Position numbers and translations under genes: made by a program. Shown here one piece after another: positions 1 to 7,434 of a stretch of 12,615 nucleotides of DNA (the stretch's first letter is position 1; every line of letters begins with the position of its first letter). The notes under the pieces are model-generated. The model did not search any database and was not told the origin of the DNA. It worked only from the letters and a program-made list of their open reading frames with translations. The stretch lies in assembly GCA_026225015.1 (NCBI GenBank), contig JAMFRY010000031.1, positions 1 to 12,615 of the forward strand, in the 5' to 3' direction. Origin of the DNA: Alphaproteobacteria bacterium. Lineage in GTDB: Bacteria; Pseudomonadota; Alphaproteobacteria; Acetobacterales; Acetobacteraceae.

Positions 1-590
1 CGCTCGATGGAGAGCGTGGGGGAGATTTCTTTTTCCCAGTCGGAACTTACCAGCCGCACCAGCAGCCGGTTGCTGGTGGGCAGCAACGGCCACCAATCGC
101 CGATGTAGCCCGCCGGCCGCTCGACGCTCAGAATGACATCATAATAACCCTCCGCGTCGGTTTGCAGCGCGTTCAGGTCATGGTCGATGCGCTGCGGACC
201 CAGAGCGGGCTCGCCATTGGCGGCGGGCCTGGCCGGACCGGATTGCGCGATGCGCACCATTTTCAGCGAGCCTTTGCGGCCGCGCAGGCGATACACGCCG
301 CCGGCCGCAATCTGCGCACCGCGATAGCTGGTATCGGCGTTGGGCTGGCCGATAGTGAGGAAATTGTTGATCGAGGGCGTGAAGGTCGGATGGTCGCCAT
401 CCGCTGCCAGCGCATCGATGGTCTGCGAAGCCACCGCCGAGAGCGCCAGCCGGACGATCTCCTGCTGAACCTGCGGGTCGCTACGGGACGATTCCGGCAA
501 TTTCGCCAGCATCCGCGCCGGCAAATCGCGCAAGCTGTCAACAAGTTCGTTCCACCCTGCCACGTAAATGGTGCTTGCCTGCGTGTTCAT
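1..590 (-). CDS. DUF1214-type protein, 3' end cut by window edge
   Basis: An open frame of 196 codons starts with ATG at 590 and runs off the left edge, so the C-terminus is missing. The start is supported by AGGGA about seven bases upstream. The protein begins MNTQASTIYVAGWNELVDSL and is acidic and soluble in its first 70 residues, with no signal peptide. A core block contains NADTSYR followed by YRLRGRKGS (about residues 84-108), and a later block reads NRLLVRLVSSDW with LSIE at the edge (about 174-196). These resemble the N-P-D-x-x-Y, Y-R-I-x-G-R-R-G and L-x-V-R-x-x-x-x-D-W-x-x-E blocks of DUF1214 family proteins, which are common near catabolic genes in sphingomonads, other alphaproteobacteria and mycobacteria. 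The biochemical role of the family is not established. It lies 155 bp beyond the last ACAD gene on the same strand, separated by a REP-like palindrome, so it may be a separate transcription unit. The family call is from memory of motifs. Confidence 0.72.
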   Translation of the reverse strand, partial: MNTQASTIYVAGWNELVDSLRDLPARMLAKLPESSRSDPQVQQEIVRLALSAVASQTIDALAADGDHPTFTPSINNFLTIGQPNADTSYRGAQIAAGGVYRLRGRKGSLKMVRIAQSGPARPAANGEPALGPQRIDHDLNALQTDAEGYYDVILSVERPAGYIGDWWPLLPTSNRLLVRLVSSDWEKEISPTLSIE

Positions 591-694
591 CGCGTTTTCC
601 CTATCTACTTTATCGAGTATTGCCGTCCCGCGGGCCAGGGTCTACAGCCGCCTCTGTCGATATTCAGGAAATGTTGCGTCATTGGGCCATGAAA

Positions 695-730
695 GTAGGA
701 TGGGCAGAGCCGCATGCGAAGCCCATCACC
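695..730. repeat. REP-like palindrome (GTAG head plus imperfect hairpin)
   Basis: In the 155-bp spacer between the last ACAD gene and the DUF1214-type gene, the plus strand carries the tetranucleotide GTAG (695-698). It is followed by GATGGGC (699-705), a 15-base loop rich in GC and containing GCATGC, and GCCCATC (721-727). The arms pair perfectly over 7 bp. A GTAG/GGAG head next to a GC-rich palindrome with conserved GTGGGC/GCCCAC-like arms is the layout of REP elements mobilised by RAYT (IS200/IS605-like TnpA_REP) transposases. On the minus strand the hairpin is followed by CTACTTTC, so it could also weakly terminate or stabilise the operon mRNA. Only one copy was seen, so the repeat status is inferred from resemblance. 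Confidence 0.45.
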
Positions 731-745
731 AAACGCGCACGCCCT

Positions 746-1729
746 CTAGAAAATCGAAGCCTCTTCCCGCAGCCTGGCCCTGCTGGTCTTCAACCCGCCG
801 GCGAGGGTCTCCAGCACATGGGCGCGCTTGACGAACAAATGCGCGTCGCACTCGGCGGAGAAGCCCATGCCGCCATGAATCTGGATATTCTTCGCGGCGT
901 TGAACAGAGCGGCGCGGATGGCGACGTTGAGTGCTGCCGCGATCAGAAAGCGGTGATCTTCCCGACCCTGTGCCATCGCGACGGCGGCGAAGGAAATCGT
1001 GTCTTTCGCGGCCTGCACCTGCATGGCCATGTCGGCGCAATAATGTTTGATCGCCTGGAAGGAGCCGATGGGCACGCCGAATTGCTGGCGGATCAGGCTG
1101 TAGGAAACCGCCATGTTGAGTGTCGCCGTGGCGATGCCGGTGAGCTGGGCGGCAATCAGCAGGCTGGCCTGCAAGGCAAGGCTGGGATCGCTGCTTTGCG
1201 CGATGGGATTGCCGGGAAAGCGGGCGGATTCGAGCAGGATGCTCCATTGCGCGCCATCGAGGGTCCGCCGGTCAAGCAGGGAGCCCGCTTCGAAGATTTT
1301 GGCACCTTCCGGGGTTACGGCGAGCAGCAGTCCGGCATTGGCGGCCTCAACCAACAGAAATTCGTCAGCCCCGGTGGGACTCGCCATGGCGATCGGCGCT
1401 TCACCCGAGACGATCCTGCCGGCTAGCGCATCATTGCCGGCGAGCGCGGCGGTTTTCGCGCCAATGGCGGCGGCCATGAACCCAGGCGTGGCAAGATGCG
1501 CGCCGAATTGCGCAAATAGCAGCGCCTCTTCAACCGGCGTCAGGGCAACACCGCCGAGCTCCTCGGAAAGCGTAATGCCAAACCAGCCGAATTCCGCGGC
1601 GGCGCCCCATCTGCCCGCATCGGCCGCAATATCCTTGTGCAGCCGCGCCACGGGGAACAATTCCTCGAGCGGACGGGTAAAACTATCGACCAGTTCGAGC
1701 TGGTCGGCGGTCGCCAGAAACAGGCTCAT
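746..1729 (-). CDS. Acyl-CoA dehydrogenase, small (flavin-motif) subunit of second pair
   Basis: This 327-residue protein is shorter than a canonical 380-400-residue ACAD. It should pair with the large subunit encoded just upstream to oxidise an acyl-CoA to the 2-enoyl-CoA using FAD. The N-terminal helical domain is followed by a divergent beta domain and a C-terminal helical domain with R214-QQFGVPIGSFQ, the motif whose Arg, Gln and Phe contact FAD across the dimer, and IHGGMGF at 284-290. The residue aligning with the catalytic Glu376 of medium-chain ACAD is an alanine (LAGG, about 309-312), and the helix-G site (AQLTG) also has no Glu, so it probably cannot act as the base by itself. This is the FadE27/FadE29-type subunit pattern. 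The ATG overlaps the stop of the large-subunit gene as ATGA, with AGGGG about seven bases upstream, suggesting translational coupling and 1:1 synthesis. It is the last gene of the operon. The true substrate is unknown. Confidence 0.9.
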   Translation of the reverse strand: MSLFLATADQLELVDSFTRPLEELFPVARLHKDIAADAGRWGAAAEFGWFGITLSEELGGVALTPVEEALLFAQFGAHLATPGFMAAAIGAKTAALAGNDALAGRIVSGEAPIAMASPTGADEFLLVEAANAGLLLAVTPEGAKIFEAGSLLDRRTLDGAQWSILLESARFPGNPIAQSSDPSLALQASLLIAAQLTGIATATLNMAVSYSLIRQQFGVPIGSFQAIKHYCADMAMQVQAAKDTISFAAVAMAQGREDHRFLIAAALNVAIRAALFNAAKNIQIHGGMGFSAECDAHLFVKRAHVLETLAGGLKTSRARLREEASIF

Positions 1730-2847
1730 CGCGCACCCCTTGGCAGGCCGAGCACGCGCTCGGCAATAATGTTGCGCTGAATTTCGGCGGTGCCGCCGGC
1801 GATGGTCTCGGAATAGCCCTCGAAATACTCATAACCGAGGCCATTCTCCGCCAGCACCTCGGGCGTCGCGATCCCATACAAGGCGATGGCGGCGCGGTTC
1901 ACGCGCTGGGTGAGTTCGGCGAAATACAGCCGTATCGTCGAGGCTTCGGAGCCGAGCGTGCCGGCTTCCGCGCGCAAAGCCGATTGGTAGCTCATGGCGC
2001 GCAAGGCGGCGGTATCGGCGCGCAAATCCGTCAGGGTGGCCAGCAGAACCGGATCGTCGCAGGCGGCAATCAACTCCTCCACCCGGAGCCCAAGCGATAT
2101 TTGCAAGGCCAGCGCCGCGGTGCCGCGTTCGAAGCCAAGCGTGGACATCGCGGTCTTCCAGCCATTATTGAGGCCGCCGACCACGTTGCTCAATGGAATA
2201 CGCACGTCGTCGTAGAACACCTCGGCGAACTTCGTCGGGCCGGCCATGGTCTTGATGGGCCGCACGGTAATGCCGGGCGTATCCATGTGGCAGATCACCC
2301 AGCTCAGGCCGTGATGGCGGGTGGAGTTGGGGTCGGTGCGGATCAGCAATTCCTGAAAATCGCCGATATCGGCCCAGCTCGACCAGATTTTCTGGCCGTT
2401 CACGACCAGAAAATCGCCGTCAACCGCGCCCTTGGTGCGCAGGCTGGCTAGGTCGGAGCCGGAATTGGGCTCTGAAAACCCCTGGCACCAGATCGCCTCG
2501 CCCTTCAATATCTTAGGCAAATGAAAGGCTTTCTGGTCTTCGCTGCCGCAGAGGATCAGCGTCGGGCCGGCATGGTTCAGGCCGACGAAACTCGGGCTCA
2601 ACGTGCTGGGCGCCTTGGCGCGCGCATATTCCTCGAACCAGACGATCTGCTGCAGCACCGAAGCATCCTTGCCCCCGGCTTCTATCGGCCAGGTAAGCCC
2701 GGCCCAGCCGCCCTCATATTGCCGCTTCTGCCAGTTCAGCACGAAAGCACGCGCTTGCGGCCCGGAATGCGGGGCTGGTTCTTCCGGCTTGTTAGCGACC
2801 AGCCATTCACGGGCGCGCAGTCGGAAAGCCTCCAGAGAGTCGCTCAT
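1726..2847 (-). CDS. Acyl-CoA dehydrogenase, large (catalytic-Glu) subunit of second pair
   Basis: This 373-residue ACAD has the standard three-domain layout. The substrate/flavin loop WCQGFSEPNSGSDLASL is at 120-136, followed by NGQKIWSSWA in the beta domain. Helix G contains TLGFERG with E240, at the position of the catalytic glutamate of isovaleryl- and long-chain ACADs. The C-terminal part reads ETIAGGTAEIQRN, where medium-chain enzymes have their own Glu, so E240 is the probable base. The R-Q-F-G-x-P-I-x-x-F-Q motif expected after helix G is absent and is supplied by the small subunit downstream. This is the FadE26/FadE28 type of heteromeric ACAD known from cholesterol side-chain degradation, with related proteobacterial bile-salt enzymes. 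The ATG overlaps the preceding small-subunit stop by ATGA, with AAGAAGG upstream as ribosome site. That it forms alpha2beta2 with the downstream product is inferred. Confidence 0.92.
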   Translation of the reverse strand: MSDSLEAFRLRAREWLVANKPEEPAPHSGPQARAFVLNWQKRQYEGGWAGLTWPIEAGGKDASVLQQIVWFEEYARAKAPSTLSPSFVGLNHAGPTLILCGSEDQKAFHLPKILKGEAIWCQGFSEPNSGSDLASLRTKGAVDGDFLVVNGQKIWSSWADIGDFQELLIRTDPNSTRHHGLSWVICHMDTPGITVRPIKTMAGPTKFAEVFYDDVRIPLSNVVGGLNNGWKTAMSTLGFERGTAALALQISLGLRVEELIAACDDPVLLATLTDLRADTAALRAMSYQSALRAEAGTLGSEASTIRLYFAELTQRVNRAAIALYGIATPEVLAENGLGYEYFEGYSETIAGGTAEIQRNIIAERVLGLPRGAR

Positions 2848-3773
2848 GCCCCAGCCTTCTTTGCGTAAACGGAATCGGCCACCGCCAATGCCTGGGCGCT
2901 GCTGCCGCCGAGCTCACCCAAAAGCGCGCGCAAGCGATAGGTGAAGTGATGCAGCGGGAATTCCAGCGTGAGGCCCATGGCGCCGCAGAACTGGTGCAGA
3001 TCATTGGCGAATCTGGGAATACCGTCCTGCGCATAGGTGGCGGCGATGGCGGCGTCGGCCTCGCTATCCGACCAGGCGGCGCGGAAAGCCAACCATTTGG
3101 TGGACTGCCCGACCTCGGCCGCAATGACCAGCCGATGTTGCACGGCCTGGAAGGACCCGATCGGCCGACCGAATTGCTGCCGGGTTTTGACATGCTCCAG
3201 AACCTGGTTCAGCGCCGACTGCATCAGCCCAGCGGCCTCCACGGCAATGGCGATGCGCCAGCGGCGGCGAAAGCCTGTAAGTTGGTCGGCCCCGAGCGAG
3301 ACGGGTGTTATTCCGTGCGAAGATTTAAGCCTGCCATAGGGATAGGCGAACAGTGTTTCCACGTCTTCCACCGCGCCCTCGGGAACATCATAGCGCAGCA
3401 AATCCGCCCCGGTATCCACCAGCAGCACCTTCGCCTTCGGCAGAAACCGCGCCGGCGCGGTGGCCGAACCAGTAACGATGGCGACCGGATGGGGCGCGTC
3501 TTCCAGCACCAAGGGCGCGATCAGAATGGTCGCCGCCGCTTCTACCGAAACCGGCAGCTGCGCCAGGGCTTCCACTACCAGCGCGCCGTCCAGGAGCGAA
3601 AACCCTTCCTTTTCGGTGACGGAGAAAAACCCGCCTTCGGTCAGCTCGTCATCGAGCCGTTGCGAATAGGCGGAGAAAGCAGCGTCCTTCGGCACCTCGA
3701 TATTGAGTGAGGCGATGAGCTGTTCCAGGCCGCCGAGAATCCCGGTCTGGTCTTCGGAGAGGTCATAATTCAT
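2844..3773 (-). CDS. Acyl-CoA dehydrogenase, small (flavin-motif) subunit of first pair
   Basis: This is a short ACAD homologue of 309 residues with a reduced middle domain. The C-terminal domain carries R198-QQFGRPIGSFQAVQH, the FAD-contacting motif. The usual HGG(M/N)G segment has changed to CGAMG at 263-267, followed by LTLEFPLHH. The position of the medium-chain catalytic Glu is a Gly (ELGGSS, about 287-292) and no helix-G Glu is present, so catalysis must rely on a partner, presumably the 391-residue large subunit encoded immediately upstream with an ATGA overlap. A GAGGGA ribosome site lies seven bases before the ATG, inside the upstream gene. It is more divergent than the other small subunit in the operon (different middle domain, Cys for His), so the two pairs are unlikely to be a recent duplication and probably act on different intermediates. 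The functional assignment rests on motif pattern and synteny. Confidence 0.88.
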   Translation of the reverse strand: MNYDLSEDQTGILGGLEQLIASLNIEVPKDAAFSAYSQRLDDELTEGGFFSVTEKEGFSLLDGALVVEALAQLPVSVEAAATILIAPLVLEDAPHPVAIVTGSATAPARFLPKAKVLLVDTGADLLRYDVPEGAVEDVETLFAYPYGRLKSSHGITPVSLGADQLTGFRRRWRIAIAVEAAGLMQSALNQVLEHVKTRQQFGRPIGSFQAVQHRLVIAAEVGQSTKWLAFRAAWSDSEADAAIAATYAQDGIPRFANDLHQFCGAMGLTLEFPLHHFTYRLRALLGELGGSSAQALAVADSVYAKKAGA

Positions 3774-4945
3774 CGGCGTCCCTCGGGGCGCGGCTCGGCC
3801 GGACGCGGCTCACCGGGAAGATCGAGATAACGGCGGGCGGCGAGGTTGAGTTGAATCTCCGCGGCCCCCGAGGCGATGCCCGCCGCGATGGCGCGCTGGT
3901 GGTGCGCGATCTGCATCTGGTCTTCGCCCAATAATCCCTCCGGCATGTATTCGGTCATGAAATCGCTCACCGCGTGATCGGCTTTGATGATCGCCCAGCG
4001 GGCCAGATTGCCATAGGCATCGGGCGGCGCCTGTTTGGCGCGCTGGTCCACCACACGATAGACCATCATCCGCGCCGCCTCGCACAAGGCCACAGCGCGG
4101 CCCAAACGGTCTCGGATGATCGGATTTTCAAAGCGGCCATCTTCTTTCAGCTTCTCCGCCGCGCGGTCCAGAATCCGGCGAGAGAAGGCATAGCGCGGGA
4201 TGCCGATGCGTTCATTCTGCAGCGCGTAAGTGATGATCTCCCAGGCCTGGCCTTCCTCGCCCAGGCGATTCTGCTCCGGCACGAACACATCGGTGAAAAA
4301 CACCTCATGAATATCGCCTTCGCCGATCAGCGCCGGAATCTGCTTCACCTGCACGCCGGGGCTTTTCATGTCCAGGAGTAAAATCACGATCGCCGCTTTG
4401 CCGGTGGAGGCGGTGCGGGCCAGCAGAAAGCAATGCGTCGCTAGCCTGGCGTAAGAAGTCCAGATTTTTGCTCCGTTGACGAGATAGCCGCCCTCGACCT
4501 TTTCCGCCTTGGTACGCAAGGATGCCAGATCGGAGCCCGCGGAGGGCTCGGAAAACCCCTGGCACCAGATCACCGAGCCCGCGGCGATCTGAGGTAAATA
4601 CTCCGCTTTCTGCGCTGCGTTGCCGTATTTCAGCAGCACCGGGCCGATCCAGTTGACGTTCATATATTGCGGCCCGCGCGGCTCGCCGGCGGCCCAAAGC
4701 TCTTCGCCCTGGATGAACTGGTCCCACACCGTTACGTCATCCCCGCCCCATGCCTTCGGCCAATGCGAGATGAGTAATCTCTCTTCCGCCAGTTTCCGGC
4801 AGAAGCCTTTGGAGAATTCGGTCTGCGCGTCGGAGCCAGGACCATGCACCGCGATATCGTCCCAATCCGGCGGCAATTCCCTGGCCAGCACATCGCGAAC
4901 GCGCACCCGGTGTTTGCTCTGCCGCTCGTCCCAGCCAAACTCCAT
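3770..4945 (-). CDS. Acyl-CoA dehydrogenase, large (catalytic-Glu) subunit of first pair
   Basis: This ACAD of 391 residues has the loop WCQGFSEPSAGSDLASL at 127-143, NGAKIWTSYA at 158-167 in the beta domain, and helix G reading ALQNERIGIP with E245 as candidate catalytic base. The C-terminus contains IASGAAEIQLN in place of the medium-chain E-G-T motif, so it is IVD/LCAD-like. The flavin-binding R-Q-F-G motif is missing (RRILDRAAEKL occupies that area), as in FadE26-type subunits. The last residues are a low-complexity Pro/Arg/Glu tail (PGEPRPAEPRPEGRR). Translation starts at an ATG 26 bp after the synthetase stop, preceded by TGGAG with eight bases of spacing. It is the only ACAD gene in the operon with its own non-overlapping ribosome site, and a perfect hairpin lies just upstream in the end of the synthetase gene. 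It pairs with the small subunit encoded immediately downstream (ATGA overlap). Confidence 0.92.
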   Translation of the reverse strand: MEFGWDERQSKHRVRVRDVLARELPPDWDDIAVHGPGSDAQTEFSKGFCRKLAEERLLISHWPKAWGGDDVTVWDQFIQGEELWAAGEPRGPQYMNVNWIGPVLLKYGNAAQKAEYLPQIAAGSVIWCQGFSEPSAGSDLASLRTKAEKVEGGYLVNGAKIWTSYARLATHCFLLARTASTGKAAIVILLLDMKSPGVQVKQIPALIGEGDIHEVFFTDVFVPEQNRLGEEGQAWEIITYALQNERIGIPRYAFSRRILDRAAEKLKEDGRFENPIIRDRLGRAVALCEAARMMVYRVVDQRAKQAPPDAYGNLARWAIIKADHAVSDFMTEYMPEGLLGEDQMQIAHHQRAIAAGIASGAAEIQLNLAARRYLDLPGEPRPAEPRPEGRR

Positions 4946-4971
4946 CTATTTCTGCTCCACCAACATCATCG

Positions 4972-6636
4972 TCATTCAAGACGTTGGGCGGGGCCGATGG
5001 CCCCGCCCAACAGCGCTTCACGCAGTTTGTTCTTCAGCACCTTACCGGCGGCATTGCGCGGCAGCGAATCCCGCAATTCGACCCGTTCCGGAAATTTGAA
5101 CCTGGCGACGTTGCGGGCATCCAGGAAGGTTTTCAGATCGCCGAGATTCGGGGCCTGCCCGGGCTTGGGCACGATCACCGCGCAGGCCTGCTCGCCGGTG
5201 CGGGCATCCGGTAGTCCGACGACGGAAATCTCGGCAATGGCGGGATGCAGGACCAGAATATCTTCGACTTCCTTCGGCGAGATGTTCTCACCATTGCGGA
5301 TGATCAGGTCCTTGGCGCGGCCGGTGATGACCAGATTGTCGCCATCCACCCAATGCGCCAGGTCGCCGGAATGGAAATAGCCGTCTGCGTCGAAGGCGTT
5401 CAACTCATCCTCGCGGCGCAGATAGCCGAGCAGCATTTGCGGCCCCTTGGCGCAAACCTCGCCCTCGGTGGCGCTGATGTCCTGCGCCGCATCCACCAGC
5501 TTGACCGCGCAAAAACCGGCGCGGCCGTCGGTCTCGGCGGCATGAATAACATCGCCCGGAATCATCGCGCCCACGGTAATCATCGGCACTTCCGTGCAAC
5601 CGAACACACGCGAGACGATGCAATTCTCCAGCGCTTCGGTCGCCTCGCGCACCAAAGAGGGCGGAACCGAAGCGCCGCCGCAGATGAACACTTTCAACGA
5701 AGGCAGTCTGCTACCCGAATTTTGCGCCGCCGCGAGTAACGCCTGCAGAAACGGCGTGGCGCCCGCCATGTGGGTGACCCGGCGGGCATCAAAAATCGCC
5801 ACCGCCGCATCCGCGTCCCAGGATTCCTGCAGGATCACTTGCGTATCGGCGATGAAAGGCAGCTCGAAGGCATAGATCGAGCCGCCAATATGGCTGATCG
5901 GCGACGGCACGAAATAACAATCGCCGGGCTCCACATACCAGTACTCGCGAATCTGCTTCACCGCGGAGGCGATCGAGTTATGGCTATGCAGCACCCCCTT
6001 GGCGCGGCCGGAGGTGCCGGAGGTATACATCACCATTTTAACGCTGTCGGGATCGACCACCGGCAGCTTCGCATCGGCGGGGGCGGAAGCAAGCAGTGCG
6101 TCATAGGCGATCGCACCTCCTGCATCGCCGCGCAGCACCACAATTTCTACCGGCTTGCGCAACTCGGCATTCACCGCCTGCATCATCCCGACATAGTCGA
6201 ATTTTCGGAATATTTCGGGGATGAAAATCATCCGGCTGCCGCAATCTTCCAGCGTGAAGGCAACCTCGCTGTTGCGGTAATTGGGCAGGATGAGATTGGC
6301 GACCAGCCCGGCGAAGGTCGCGGCAAGATAGATCACCGTCGCCTCGTGCCAGTTCGGCAGCATGATGGAAATAACCTGGCCGGGCTGCAGCCCCCTGGCC
6401 ACGAAAAGCCGCGCCAGAGCCTGCGCTTGCACGACCAGTTCGCGCACCGTCAGGCTGCGGCGCTCGTCGATAACGATGATCTTCTCCGGCTTCTCCGCCA
6501 AGGTGCGCAATGCGAGATCGCCGATGGTCTCATCCGTCCAGAGCCCGCTGCTCCGGGCTTCCTGTGCGCGCGCCTCGTCCCACCGGATCGACCAGCCGAG
6601 GATTTCACGCCTGTTGTAGTAGACGTTATCGGCCAT
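4972..6636 (-). CDS. Acyl-CoA synthetase (AMP-forming), FadD17-like
   Basis: This 554-residue ANL-superfamily ligase converts a free carboxylic acid, ATP and CoA to acyl-CoA, AMP and PPi. All core motifs are visible: the P-loop MYTSGTSGRAKGVLHSH at 203-219, aromatic/A5 VFGCTEVP at 344-351, YFHSGDLAHW with the ATP-ribose Asp at 420-429, the hinge ITGRAKDLIIRNGENISP at 437-454, and PRNAAGKVLK with the adenylation Lys at about 532. There is no signal peptide or membrane segment. Its length and motifs fit medium/long-chain or steroid-acid CoA ligases, and its position beside heteromeric ACAD genes recalls fadD17 next to fadE26-fadE27. The specific acid cannot be read from the sequence. The ATG overlaps the SDR stop by one base (TGATG), with GGAG and AAGG upstream. 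The final codons encode GGAIGPA within a perfect 12-bp inverted repeat. Confidence 0.93.
   Translation of the reverse strand: MADNVYYNRREILGWSIRWDEARAQEARSSGLWTDETIGDLALRTLAEKPEKIIVIDERRSLTVRELVVQAQALARLFVARGLQPGQVISIMLPNWHEATVIYLAATFAGLVANLILPNYRNSEVAFTLEDCGSRMIFIPEIFRKFDYVGMMQAVNAELRKPVEIVVLRGDAGGAIAYDALLASAPADAKLPVVDPDSVKMVMYTSGTSGRAKGVLHSHNSIASAVKQIREYWYVEPGDCYFVPSPISHIGGSIYAFELPFIADTQVILQESWDADAAVAIFDARRVTHMAGATPFLQALLAAAQNSGSRLPSLKVFICGGASVPPSLVREATEALENCIVSRVFGCTEVPMITVGAMIPGDVIHAAETDGRAGFCAVKLVDAAQDISATEGEVCAKGPQMLLGYLRREDELNAFDADGYFHSGDLAHWVDGDNLVITGRAKDLIIRNGENISPKEVEDILVLHPAIAEISVVGLPDARTGEQACAVIVPKPGQAPNLGDLKTFLDARNVARFKFPERVELRDSLPRNAAGKVLKNKLREALLGGAIGPAQRLE
4984..5010. other. 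Perfect 12-bp hairpin at 3' end of the synthetase gene
   Basis: TTGGGCGGGGCC at 4984-4995 and its exact complement at 4999-5010 are separated by GAT. The hairpin occupies the last codons of the synthetase gene, ending ten bases before its stop and about 38 bp before the first ACAD start. No T-run follows on the minus strand, so it is not a classical intrinsic terminator. It could pause polymerase, stabilise a processed upstream mRNA, or set the ratio of synthetase to dehydrogenase. Confidence 0.6.
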
Positions 6637-7421
6637 CAGGCCTTACTCTCCAGTGGCACAGCCGTCGCCGCTTCCTCGGACAGAAATTTCGTGGAACTCC
6701 AGCCGCCATCGACGGCGATCACCTGGCCGGTGATGAAGCGGGCGCGGTCGGAGAGCAGAAAACAGATGGCCTCCGCGCCGTCCTCGGCGGTGCCGGTGCG
6801 GTTCAGCGGGGTCATGTCGAAATTCATCCGCTTGAAGCGTGGGGCCTGCCACGCATATTCGGTCATCGGCGTTTCCAGCACGCCGGGCGCGACCACATTG
6901 GCGCGGATACCGCGCGGGCCATATTGCGCCGCCATGTGCTGGGTCAGGCCTATAATGCCGGCCTTTGCCGCCGAATACGCGCCACCACGCAGGCCGCCAA
7001 TGAGGGCGAAGGTCGAGGCGACGCTGACGATGGCGCCGCCATCGGTCATTGCCGCCAGCGCCTCCCGGCAGAAGCGGAACGGCGCGCGCAGCAGCACGTT
7101 CAGGAACAGGTCGAGACTCTCATCGGTGGTTTCATGCACCGGGAATGGTTTGCCGATTCCGGCATTATTGACCAGGTAATCCAGCCGGCCGAATTCGGAA
7201 ATTGCCGCCTGCACCGCCAGGGCGGGCGCGTCATCGGCGGTAATATCGGCGGCGACCACGGCCACCGGTACCTTCTCCTTCAGCTCATCGCGCAACGCTT
7301 CCAGCGGTTCGATCCGCCGCCCCAGGGCAACGATGGCGACGTTCTCAGCCGCCAACTGCCTTGCGGTGGCAAGACCAATGCCGGAACCCGCGCCCGTAAT
7401 GATGGCGACTTTTCTGACTAT
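6636..7421 (-). CDS. Short-chain dehydrogenase/reductase with anomalous (ATA?) start
   Basis: This classical SDR, NAD(P)-dependent and cytoplasmic, would be 261 residues if it starts at 7421. The Rossmann motif TGAGSGIG is at residues 9-16, NNAG at 85-88, and the catalytic triad appears as S136 (in SVAS), Y149 and K153 (YSAAK), with APG following. The end, FITGQVIAVDGGWS, is typical of the family. The frame has no ATG, GTG or TTG between its upstream stop (7494-7496) and a TTG at 7353-7355, and starting at that TTG would delete the whole glycine-rich cofactor motif. The only well-placed initiation point is ATA at 7419-7421, six bases after GGGGAG. A single change from ATG would explain this. 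It is either a genuine rare start, a start-loss allele or a sequencing error. It is first in the operon and overlaps the synthetase by one base. Likely substrates are a hydroxyacyl-CoA or steroid hydroxyl, which is inference. Confidence 0.82.
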   Translation of the reverse strand: MVRKVAIITGAGSGIGLATARQLAAENVAIVALGRRIEPLEALRDELKEKVPVAVVAADITADDAPALAVQAAISEFGRLDYLVNNAGIGKPFPVHETTDESLDLFLNVLLRAPFRFCREALAAMTDGGAIVSVASTFALIGGLRGGAYSAAKAGIIGLTQHMAAQYGPRGIRANVVAPGVLETPMTEYAWQAPRFKRMNFDMTPLNRTGTAEDGAEAICFLLSDRARFITGQVIAVDGGWSSTKFLSEEAATAVPLESKA

Positions 7422-7427
7422 GACACG

Positions 7428-7434
7428 CTCCCCC
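7428..7434 (-). promoter_or_regulatory. Strong Shine-Dalgarno that sets the SDR start
   Basis: The minus strand reads GGGGGAG immediately before CGTGTC and ATA. The purine run fits the anti-Shine-Dalgarno sequence, and the six-base spacing points to codon 7419-7421 as the initiation site rather than the TTG 66 bases further on, which has no comparable site and would remove the Rossmann motif. Confidence 0.55.

Noticed and set aside
575..1426. Long plus-strand open frame (283 codons) over the last ACAD gene
   Set aside because: It lies antisense to a well-supported ACAD gene, has no recognisable domain and an Arg/Gly/His-rich composition typical of GC-rich shadow frames.
5770..7179. 469-codon plus-strand open frame antisense to the synthetase and SDR genes
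   Set aside because: It covers two genes with full catalytic motifs on the other strand, and its translation shows no domain and biased composition.
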